A stretch of 15,445 nt of DNA, taken from NCBI GenBank assembly GCA_041495845.1, contig JBGQDM010000076.1, positions 1-15,445 on the forward strand, written 5' to 3'. Each line of letters opens with the position of its first letter. Position 1 is the first letter of the stretch. This stretch comes from JBGQDM01 sp041495845 (lineage in GTDB: Bacteria; Acidobacteriota; Terriglobia; Terriglobales; Acidobacteriaceae). The translations under genes and the position numbers were made by a program. Under the pieces are notes generated by a model that had not been told where the DNA came from, did not search any database, and was given only the letters and a program-made list of their open reading frames with translations. Below are positions 1-6,015 of this stretch, piece by piece.

Positions 1-672
1 GGAGAGACGCTCGGACTGGTGGGTGAGTCGGGCTCGGGCAAGAGCACGCTGGGGCGGCTGGTGCTGCGGCTGATTGAGCCCACCGCGGGCAGCGTGCGTT
101 TTGACGGGCGCGATCTGGTTGCCGCCGGGCACGGCGAACTACGCCGCCTGCGCCGCGACATGCAGATTATTTTCCAGGACCCCTTCGGTTCGCTGGATCC
201 GCGCTTTCGCGTGGAAGACATTGTGGCCGAACCCTTACTCATCCACGAGCGCTTGAGTGCGACGCTGCGCCGGGAACGAGTGCGGGAACTGCTGGGCGCG
301 GTGGGTTTGGATGAGTCTGCACTCCGGCGCTATCCGCACGAATTCAGCGGCGGGCAGCGGCAACGCATCGGGATTGCTCGCGCGCTGGCCCTGCGGCCCA
401 GGTTCATGGTGGCGGACGAGCCCGTCTCCGCCCTCGACGTCAGCGTGGGCGCGCAGATCGTCAACCTGCTGGCCCGCCTGCAACGCGAGTTCGGACTGAC
501 CTACCTGTTCATTTCGCATTCCATGCCGGTGGTGCGCTACCTGGCGACGCGGATTGCGGTCATGCGGCGGGGAAAAATTGTCGAGCTGGGAACGGCCGAA
601 GAAATTACAATGCAGCCGCAGCAGGAATACACGCAACAACTGCTGGCGGCCACGCCGGAGTTGGTGGTCTAG
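1..672 (+). CDS. Oligopeptide/dipeptide-type ABC transporter ATP-binding protein, 5' end missing
   Basis: This is the C-terminal 223 residues of a cytoplasmic ATPase subunit that powers peptide (or related solute) import. The frame is open from base 1, so the true start lies upstream. All nucleotide-binding motifs are visible: Walker A GESGSGKST (residues 8-16 of the fragment), a Q-loop in IIFQDPFGSLDP, the signature EFSGGQRQRIGIARAL, Walker B FMVADEPVSALD and the switch histidine in FISHS. These match the DppF/OppF/YejF group. The protein stops soon after 'PQQEYTQQLLAA', so the usual C-terminal oligopeptide-binding extension of OppF/DppF is short or absent. That ending is more like the second half of a fused double ATPase such as YejF or GsiA, which is an inference because the upstream part is not in the window. 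The substrate cannot be told. The next gene starts 81 bases downstream. Confidence 0.93.
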   Translation, partial: GETLGLVGESGSGKSTLGRLVLRLIEPTAGSVRFDGRDLVAAGHGELRRLRRDMQIIFQDPFGSLDPRFRVEDIVAEPLLIHERLSATLRRERVRELLGAVGLDESALRRYPHEFSGGQRQRIGIARALALRPRFMVADEPVSALDVSVGAQIVNLLARLQREFGLTYLFISHSMPVVRYLATRIAVMRRGKIVELGTAEEITMQPQQEYTQQLLAATPELVV

Positions 673-687
673 CTCGCGAAAACAGTT

Positions 688-703
688 TGTGATACACGTT
701 ACA
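688..703. promoter_or_regulatory. CRP/FNR-superfamily-like palindrome upstream of the octaheme cytochrome
   Basis: TGTGA (688-692), six bases, then TTACA (699-703). This differs by one base from the classical CRP palindrome TGTGA-N6-TCACA. It lies 50 bases upstream of the cytochrome start, in the short gap after the ABC gene. CRP/FNR-family regulators often control respiratory cytochromes, so the position is sensible. I could not place a convincing -35/-10 pair around it, and one such match could arise by chance. Confidence 0.3.
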
Positions 704-742
704 GACGATAGCGTGACTGTTCCCGACAATGATTGTGTATCC

Positions 743-747
743 GGAGG
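743..747 (+). promoter_or_regulatory. Shine-Dalgarno GGAGG deciding the cytochrome start
   Basis: GGAGG lies six bases before the ATG at 754. It favours that ATG, which also opens a typical signal peptide, over the in-frame upstream codon at 733. Confidence 0.7.
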
Positions 748-753
748 CACGTC

Positions 754-2085
754 ATGAAACAGCGCCCGGTCGTTGTGGTCCTGGTTTGTCTTTCCGGTTT
801 TCTCCTTTGGCAAGCGCCACCCGCGCTGGCGCAGGCATCCGGAGCGGCGTGCATCGAGTGCCATAGCAAGATCACGCCCAATATCGTAGCCGACTGGAGA
901 CTGAGCAAGCACAGTCAGAACTCGATTGACTGCACGGTGTGCCACGGCGATGGGCATATGTCGGCGGAGGACGTCAGCAAGGTCAAGATCCCCACGCCGG
1001 AGACTTGTGCCACCTGTCACCAGACGCAGGTGGCGCAGTACAAGCGCGGCAAGCACGCGCTGGGCTGGGCTTCCATGAAAGCCATGCCGACCATTCACTG
1101 GCAACCCATGGCCATGACGACGGGAGAAAAAGGCTGCGGCGGCTGCCACAAGATCGGATTGAAATCGCCGCTCGAGATCATCGAACTGCGGGAGAACGGG
1201 ACGGAGTTTGGCGCCGCGGGTTGCGATTCCTGCCACACCCGCCACGCCTTCTCTACTGAAGAAGCGAAGTCGCCGCAGGCCTGCCAGACCTGCCACATGG
1301 GTTTTGATCATGCGCAGTGGGAGATGTACTCCTCCTCGAAACACGGCGTGCGCAGCAGTTTGAAACAGATGAAGATTCTGCCGGAGACGGCCTCCGCGCC
1401 CACCTGCCAGACCTGCCACATGCAGGACGGCGATCACGAAGTCCGTACGGCCTGGGGATTTCTCGGCGTGCGTCTGCCCATGCCGGAGGACAAGCAGTGG
1501 GCGCAAGACCGGGCCACGATCCTGCAAGCGCTGGGCGTGCTCGACCCCGACGGCAAACCCACGCCCCTCCTCGAAACCGTGAAAGCAGCCGACCTCGCCC
1601 GCCTGACCCAGGAAGACTGGCAGCGCGAACGCGACAAGATGCTCAAGACCTGCAACCAGTGCCACTCCGCAAATTTCGCCAAGCAGCAGTTGCAGGCCGG
1701 CGATGACATGATCCGCGAAGCCGACCGGGTGATGGCCCACGCCATTCGCATCATCGCCGGACTCTACCGCGATGGGATTCTGGAAAAACCCAAGAACTAC
1801 GCTTACCCCTTCCCCAACCTACTGACTTTCCACGATGCGCCGACGGTGATCGAGCAGAAACTCTTCGTCATGTATCTGGAACATCGCATGCGCACGTTCC
1901 AGGGCACGTTCCATGCCAGCCCGGACTACGCGCTGTGGTACGGCTGGAGCGAGATGCAACGCGACATGACCGAGATCAAGGAACTGGCGGCCCAGATGCG
2001 GCGCGAACACGCTATGGCAATGAAGACGGAGCCCGCAGCCCCCATCCCCGCACCCAACAAGAAAAAGAAAACTGGAGGCGAGTAG
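754..2085 (+). CDS. Octaheme c-type cytochrome of the hydroxylamine oxidoreductase (HAO) family
   Basis: A secreted 443-residue multiheme cytochrome, expected in the periplasm. Residues 1-26 are a signal peptide (basic start, hydrophobic core, PALA before Q27). Eight CXXCH heme-attachment motifs are seen with first cysteines at 33, 60, 85, 128, 157, 177, 218 and 300. The spacing and flanking segments (ITPNIVADW, GKHALGW) and the C-terminal block around residues 377-398 (EHRMRTFQGTFH, then SPDYALWYGW) resemble the HAO family, whose members oxidise hydroxylamine or hydrazine or reduce nitrite. An Asp-His pair (D227-H228) just after heme 7 could match the active-site pair of HAO. Y392 and Y396 lie in the region where a cross-linking tyrosine might be sought, but this needs alignment. 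At 443 residues it is shorter than nitrifier HAO (about 550). No HaoB, c554, NapC/CycX-type quinol oxidase or other electron partner is nearby, so the direction of electron flow is open. The start at 754 is chosen for its GGAGG site and signal peptide. Confidence 0.88.
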   Translation: MKQRPVVVVLVCLSGFLLWQAPPALAQASGAACIECHSKITPNIVADWRLSKHSQNSIDCTVCHGDGHMSAEDVSKVKIPTPETCATCHQTQVAQYKRGKHALGWASMKAMPTIHWQPMAMTTGEKGCGGCHKIGLKSPLEIIELRENGTEFGAAGCDSCHTRHAFSTEEAKSPQACQTCHMGFDHAQWEMYSSSKHGVRSSLKQMKILPETASAPTCQTCHMQDGDHEVRTAWGFLGVRLPMPEDKQWAQDRATILQALGVLDPDGKPTPLLETVKAADLARLTQEDWQRERDKMLKTCNQCHSANFAKQQLQAGDDMIREADRVMAHAIRIIAGLYRDGILEKPKNYAYPFPNLLTFHDAPTVIEQKLFVMYLEHRMRTFQGTFHASPDYALWYGWSEMQRDMTEIKELAAQMRREHAMAMKTEPAAPIPAPNKKKKTGGE

Positions 2086-2140
2086 GATGAGCGATTTGAA
2101 GACCTGTGCCGCGCCGGCAAGAATTCCTCGGGGTGCCATC

Positions 2141-2665
2141 ATGAAACGACTTTTGTGCCTGTGCTTTTTCTCTGCTTCAGTCTTGGTTCAACCCAGCTTT
2201 GCCCAGACCAAGGATCCGGTGCTGACCGTGGCGCGGGAAATTCTGCCTCGTCAGCAGAAAAACCTGGTGGCCGCGGTGGAAGAGATGCCAGCGGACAAAT
2301 TTGGCTTCAAACCCACGCTGGCGCAGATGAGCTTTGCCCACCTGGTGTTGCACATCGTCGAATCGAACAACCACCTGTGTGCTCTAGTGGCGGACCTCCC
2401 GCCGGTGAAACCGCAAGATCTGAAGGAAACCGATGCGAAAGAGAAGCTCGTCGCCGCACTGAAGGCGTCGTTTGAGTTTTGCGGACAAGCTCTGGCGAAA
2501 ACTGACGACTCCAAGCTCGGCGATACGATTGAAGCTCACGGCGGGCGCCAGGCGCCGCGGGCTTGGGCGGTGATTGCACTTACGAATGACTGGGCCGACC
2601 ACTACGGTGCGGCCGCCATGTACTTGCGCCTCAATGGGCTGCTGCCGCCGACTGCGAAAAAATAG
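2141..2665 (+). CDS. Secreted DinB-like four-helix protein
   Basis: A 174-residue protein with a signal peptide (MKRLLCLCFF, cleavage likely after A21 in PSFA-Q). The mature part fits the DinB/YfiT-like superfamily: an amphipathic first helix (EILPRQQKNLVAAVEEMP, then the FGFKP motif), histidines H67 and H71 in FAHLVLHI, and a late NDWADHYGAAAMYLR segment with H154. H71 and H154 are candidate metal ligands. DinB-like proteins are often thiol transferases or isomerases, but secreted versions are common in Acidobacteria with no known reaction. An earlier in-frame ATG at 2087 has a better Shine-Dalgarno (GGAGG at 2074-2078) and would add 18 residues. I prefer 2141 because it gives a compact signal peptide. 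From 2087 the gap to the cytochrome stop is one base, so co-transcription is likely either way. Confidence 0.78.
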   Translation: MKRLLCLCFFSASVLVQPSFAQTKDPVLTVAREILPRQQKNLVAAVEEMPADKFGFKPTLAQMSFAHLVLHIVESNNHLCALVADLPPVKPQDLKETDAKEKLVAALKASFEFCGQALAKTDDSKLGDTIEAHGGRQAPRAWAVIALTNDWADHYGAAAMYLRLNGLLPPTAKK

Positions 2666-2674
2666 GCGGCGCGC

Positions 2675-3511
2675 TCAGGCTGGCCGCACTGCCAGCTTTC
2701 CGTCAGCCGCTTTTTCAATCCATCCCCACGGATGCTCGTGGTCGTGCGTGAACACCATGAGCCACTTCTCCGGAATCGCTTCCACATAAATTCGTTTGCG
2801 ATTTTCGATAGTCTCCAGCGGAAAGAGATCGAACGCCATCACCCAGGTGGGATCGAGATGCGCGGTGGTGGGCACTAAGTCGGAGATGTAACAGGCCTTA
2901 CGGCCGCCGCTTTCGATCATCACCGCCTGCATGTGGGCGGTGTGGCCCGGGAGTACCCGCACGCGGATGCCCGGCACAATCTCCGCGTCGCCCTGGAGCA
3001 GCGTCATCTGCCCGCTGCGAATGAGCGGGCCGTAGTTTTCGTCGAGGTAGCTGATGCGGTCGCGTTCCAGTTGGCGGCAGCCGTGTTCGTACTCGCCGGC
3101 CTGCACGTAATACTGTGCGCGCGGAAATGTCGGCACGATCTGCCCACCGCGTGCCACCGTGTTCCAACCGCAGTGATCAAAATGCAAATGGGTGTTAATG
3201 ACAATGTCGACATCTTCCGGCGCGACCCCTGCTGCCGTCAGATTTCCCAGCAGGCGCGCTTGCGGCGCATAAATCTTCACCATCTTTTCCGCAAGCTTGT
3301 TGCCAATACCGGTTTCCACCAGCACGGTCTTGCTTCCGGTGCGAATGAGGAGAGAGTTCAGCCCGACGGCCAGGCGGTTCTTCTCGTCGGGGGGCCGGCG
3401 CCGCTCCCACATGGGCTTGGGTACAACGCCAAAAAGCGCACCACCATCGAGAAAGTAGGTGCCGTCGGAGAAAACGGAAAGTTCAAAATCGCCGAGTGAA
3501 TGGGAAGGCAT
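2675..3511 (-). CDS. Metallo-beta-lactamase-fold hydrolase
   Basis: A 278-residue cytoplasmic protein (no signal peptide) of the MBL superfamily, in the group that includes lactonases and related esterases. It shows the full metal-site set: THLHFDHCGW gives the HxHxDH motif (H108, H110, D112, H113), H190 lies in LPGHT, D211 in ISDLVP, and H256/H258 in FTHDHEHPW. The N-terminus LGDFELSVFSDGTYFLDGGALFGVVPK is typical of this branch. The expected reaction is dinuclear-metal hydrolysis of an ester, lactone or similar bond, but the substrate is unknown. The start at 3511 is supported by a weak GGGA six bases upstream. An alternative ATG at 3535 would add eight residues and leave 13 bases to the radical SAM stop at 3549. 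The pair is probably co-transcribed. It runs convergent with the DinB-like gene, nine bases apart. Confidence 0.88.
   Translation of the reverse strand: MPSHSLGDFELSVFSDGTYFLDGGALFGVVPKPMWERRRPPDEKNRLAVGLNSLLIRTGSKTVLVETGIGNKLAEKMVKIYAPQARLLGNLTAAGVAPEDVDIVINTHLHFDHCGWNTVARGGQIVPTFPRAQYYVQAGEYEHGCRQLERDRISYLDENYGPLIRSGQMTLLQGDAEIVPGIRVRVLPGHTAHMQAVMIESGGRKACYISDLVPTTAHLDPTWVMAFDLFPLETIENRKRIYVEAIPEKWLMVFTHDHEHPWGWIEKAADGKLAVRPA
2677..2699. terminator. Possible short terminator hairpin between convergent genes
   Basis: GCTGGC (2679-2684) and GCCAGC (2691-2696) form a perfect six-pair stem with a six-base loop. An A-T and a G-U pair extend it, and TTT follows on the + strand. It sits just after the DinB-like gene stop, where its transcript meets the opposing gene, and overlaps the last codons of that gene. 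The T-run is short, so termination would be weak. Confidence 0.3.
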
Positions 3512-3548
3512 GAGAAATCCCGAAGAACCTGCCATTGTAGCGGTCGGC

Positions 3549-4574
3549 CTACTCGATCTGCACCAGCGTACTGGGCGCTGTGGCCGCCAGGTTTTCCGGC
3601 GGTTGTTGCGCGTCGCGCCAGGCATCAAAGATCGACACCTGATGCACACAGGAAACGGTGCAGTGGGGCGCACAGCTTTTTTCCGTGAAATATTCGCGCC
3701 GCATCCGTTCGCGGGTGTATTTTTCCAGCGGCACACCGGGATAGCCGCGCTGTTGCGAGCAGTAGTGCACCAGCCCGTCCTCACAGATGTAGAGGTAGCG
3801 CGCTCCGGCGCGGCAGCGCCACTGGTTGGGCCGGCCCTGCGAGATATTGTCCTGGAAGGAATTGACGCGGGTGAAGCTGCGCTTTTCGAGCGTCTTCATC
3901 TCGTGGTAAATGCGGCGCTCATTGTCCGCCAACGGCTGCAACTGGCCCTCGCCGTCATGAATGATGCCCACCGTCGAAGTGAAGCCGAGTTCCAGGGCCC
4001 GCCGGCCGATGACCAGCGCATCTTCGGGATGATGCACGCCGCCGCCGACCACGGAGTTGATGTTCACGTGAAAGTCCGCATGTTCCGCCAGCAGTTGCAA
4101 TTTCTTGTCCAGGACTTTGAGGCTCTTCTTGGAAACTTCATCGGGCTGCACGTTGTCGATGGAAATCTGCAGCCATTCCAGCCCGGCGCGGTTGAGGCGC
4201 TGGATACGGTCCGCGGTAAGCAGGTAGCCGTTGGTGATCAGCCCGGTAATGATGCCGTTCTGGCGCAAACGCTGAATGATCGGATCCAGGTCGGGATGCA
4301 GCATGGGTTCGCCGCCGCTGATCGTGACCACGGCAGTGCGCAGTTCGCCGAGCCGATCCACGCGGCGGAACATGTCTTCCGTCGGCACGGGTTTGGAAAC
4401 GTCATCAAATTCGTTGCAGTAGGTGCAGGCCAGATTGCAGCGGCGGATGGGAATAATGTGGGCCAGCAAAGGGTGCTCATTGGAAAACGCAGCGCGCAGC
4501 ACGGCCCGCAGCCCGCGCACATTGCGATGGGCCGCTTTCAGTTGGCGTCGAAGACGAACCAGGCTGGAGGGCAT
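3549..4574 (-). CDS. Radical SAM protein with SPASM-like cysteine-rich C-terminus
   Basis: A 341-residue iron-sulfur enzyme. The radical SAM cluster motif CX3CX2C is present (C46, C50, C53 in RRCNLACTYCNEF), followed by SGGEP (86-90), a SAM-contact motif, then the repeating beta/alpha pattern (ITGLITNGYLL, WLQISIDN). The C-terminal third has six more cysteines (C254, C264, C272, C301, C305, C309; for example ICEDGLVHYC and CAPHCTVSC), as in SPASM or twitch domains that bind auxiliary clusters. Such enzymes modify peptides or proteins, or catalyse small-molecule rearrangements. I do not recognise the exact subfamily. The ATG at 4574 has GGAA nine bases upstream; a TTG at 4589 is a weaker option. 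A TATACT box (4703-4708) on this strand could be a -10 element, but no good -35 accompanies it. It leads the MBL hydrolase gene, and no clear precursor peptide is adjacent. Confidence 0.87.
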   Translation of the reverse strand: MPSSLVRLRRQLKAAHRNVRGLRAVLRAAFSNEHPLLAHIIPIRRCNLACTYCNEFDDVSKPVPTEDMFRRVDRLGELRTAVVTISGGEPMLHPDLDPIIQRLRQNGIITGLITNGYLLTADRIQRLNRAGLEWLQISIDNVQPDEVSKKSLKVLDKKLQLLAEHADFHVNINSVVGGGVHHPEDALVIGRRALELGFTSTVGIIHDGEGQLQPLADNERRIYHEMKTLEKRSFTRVNSFQDNISQGRPNQWRCRAGARYLYICEDGLVHYCSQQRGYPGVPLEKYTRERMRREYFTEKSCAPHCTVSCVHQVSIFDAWRDAQQPPENLAATAPSTLVQIE

Positions 4575-4742
4575 GAGCTTAGTTTCCAAGAGAACACAAT
4601 TCCAGACGCGCCGCCTCCAGGAAACCGCTGGTTGGAGATTTCTCCGGGCTGAACGGCGGCCACGCGGGGTCGATCAAAAACCCATGGCTACGCGGAATAG
4701 TCAGTATATCAGCCAGTAAAGACGGCCACTCCGGAAACAGGC

Positions 4743-5144
4743 TCACTCGGATACGAGCGCGTGTCCCGCTTCCCGCACCGCGTCCAACGCCTGCGGCAAG
4801 GACTCTTTCTTCACCAGCACGCAGTCCGTATCGAAAGTGGAAATGGCGAAGATGGAAACTCCGCGTGCGGCCAGAGGGCTGATGAAGGACGCAAGGATGC
4901 CCACCTGTTCAAACGCAAACGGGCCTTCCAGCTGGAGGCAGACCCAGGGACTCTCGGCCTTGATGCCGGGCGGTACGTTGGCCAAGGAACAGACGATCGA
5001 AAACTCATCGGCGGTCCGCGTGACGGAGAAAAACTCTCCTCGCGTTGCCCAGGGTGGAATGGCCGCCTCCGGCGCGAGCCGGCAGACCGCATAGTCTCCG
5101 GGCAGTCGGTGGAACCTCAGCCGCAGCGGGCTCTGGCCTGCCAT
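4743..5144 (-). CDS. ACT-domain protein
   Basis: A 133-residue cytoplasmic protein. Its sequence matches the small double-ACT-like proteins of the COG3603 type: an N-terminal LPGDYAVCRL segment, then GEFFSVTRTADEFSIVC, and a C-terminal ACT module (about residues 60-130) with LEGPFAFEQVGILASFISPLAARGVSIFAISTFDTDCVLVK split over strand-helix-strand. ACT domains bind amino acids and regulate metabolism; this stand-alone form has no catalytic residues to point to. The start is two bases downstream of the racemase-family stop codon, so the two are almost surely translated from one mRNA. The pairing suggests amino-acid sensing linked to the racemase, which is an inference. Confidence 0.85.
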   Translation of the reverse strand: MAGQSPLRLRFHRLPGDYAVCRLAPEAAIPPWATRGEFFSVTRTADEFSIVCSLANVPPGIKAESPWVCLQLEGPFAFEQVGILASFISPLAARGVSIFAISTFDTDCVLVKKESLPQALDAVREAGHALVSE

Positions 5145-5146
5145 CG

Positions 5147-5839
5147 CTAATCCTCGATCGCCTTGCGCAGTGCCGCTCGTGCCAGCAGACGGGTGGAATC
5201 GAGGGTGGGCAACGGGGACGCATCCGCCGTGACCAGCAGCGGAATTTCCGTGCAGCCCAACACCACTGCGTCACAGCCGTCATCCTTGAGGCGGCGGATC
5301 ACTTCCACGAAATAGGCCAGCGCCGGCGGCAGGAATTTGGAGTAAACCAGCTCGTCGAAAATAATCTGGTTGATGCGCTCGCGCTCGCTGGCTCCGGGAA
5401 CGCGAGACTCCAGGCCCGCCGCCTGCAGCTTTTCCTGATACACCGGCCCTTCCATCAGATATTTTGTTCCCAACACGCCGATGCGCCGATAGCCGAGCCG
5501 CCGCGCTTCCACCGCGACTTCCTGCGCAATGTGCAGCCACGGCCGCGGCGAGCGGTGCGCCACCAGATCAAAAGCCTGATGACAGGTGTTGTCCGGGCAG
5601 ATGAGAAAATCAGCACCGGCGCGGGCCAGTTTCTCCGCCGACGACAGCATCAACTGGGCCACACCGCTCATGTCGCTGGCATAAAAAAAGTGCATGTACT
5701 CCGCCAGCGCATGGCCGTGCAGCGAAACTTCCGGATGGTTGTGACGGCCCATGCGCTCCGTGCCCTCCAGGCAGATGGTGCGATAGCACAGCGCCGCGCC
5801 TTCCGCACTGCAAGCGACAATGCCGATGTGTTGTGGCAT
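5147..5839 (-). CDS. Aspartate/glutamate racemase family protein
   Basis: A 230-residue cytoplasmic protein of the cofactor-independent Asp/Glu/hydantoin racemase superfamily. N-terminal IGIVACSAEGAALCYR, central GVLGTKYLMEGPVY, INQIIFDELV and C-terminal VVLGCTEIPLL (C196) are typical and resemble YgeA-type amino acid racemases. Known members use two cysteines, one before the NT of the first motif and one in GCTE. Here the first motif reads ICPDNTCH (C81, N84, T85, C86, H87), so the cysteine is one place off the usual CNT or CTNT pattern. Racemase activity is therefore plausible but not assured; an isomerase or decarboxylase-like role is possible. The ATG at 5839 has GGGAG eight bases upstream. 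The ACT-domain gene follows two bases after the stop. Confidence 0.86.
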   Translation of the reverse strand: MPQHIGIVACSAEGAALCYRTICLEGTERMGRHNHPEVSLHGHALAEYMHFFYASDMSGVAQLMLSSAEKLARAGADFLICPDNTCHQAFDLVAHRSPRPWLHIAQEVAVEARRLGYRRIGVLGTKYLMEGPVYQEKLQAAGLESRVPGASERERINQIIFDELVYSKFLPPALAYFVEVIRRLKDDGCDAVVLGCTEIPLLVTADASPLPTLDSTRLLARAALRKAIED

Positions 5840-5885
5840 GAGAAGACTCCCGAATCAATTCGATGCGACGCGACTCGCTCGCGCT

Positions 5886-6013
5886 TCAGGTTTGCAGCAA
5901 AAAGCGCGCTCCCATGACGACCAGCACCACCCCCAAACACTTGCGCAACACCGGCACGGACAGGACCCAACGAGCAGCCCAATGATGCCGCCGACTAAAA
6001 CCTGCCCCAGCAT
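5886..6013 (-). pseudogene. Frameshifted remnant of a small membrane segment, TauE/SafE-like C-terminus
   Basis: An ATG at 6013, two bases after the amidohydrolase stop, opens MLGQVLVGGIIGLLVG, a membrane-type helix. After about position 5965 the frame becomes cysteine- and tryptophan-rich nonsense. The neighbouring frame instead continues as VPVLRKCLGVVLVVMGARF and ends at a stop at 5886. A single lost base would join the two into about 43 residues with two hydrophobic helices. The Gly-rich helix, 'lp..LRk.lGvvLvv.Gar' and end resemble the last part of TauE/SafE-type transporters. It is too short to be a working transporter. It could be a decayed gene end, a real two-helix peptide hit by a sequencing error, or a coincidence. 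Confidence 0.35.
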
Positions 6014-6015
6014 GT

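Noticed and set aside
235..1740. A 501-codon open frame on the minus strand opposite the ABC and cytochrome genes
   Set aside because: It is antisense to two clear genes with full motif sets, and its translation (Arg/His/Leu-rich) fits no family. It is an effect of high GC content.
3459..4652. A 397-codon open frame on the + strand opposite the radical SAM gene
   Set aside because: The minus-strand frame has the radical SAM and SPASM-like cysteine motifs. The + frame has no recognisable domain and crosses two gene boundaries.
4560..4665. A short Gly-containing frame overlapping the radical SAM start, considered as a RiPP precursor
   Set aside because: It starts at a GTG without a Shine-Dalgarno, overlaps the radical SAM coding sequence out of frame and lacks a leader-core layout. 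I could not support it.
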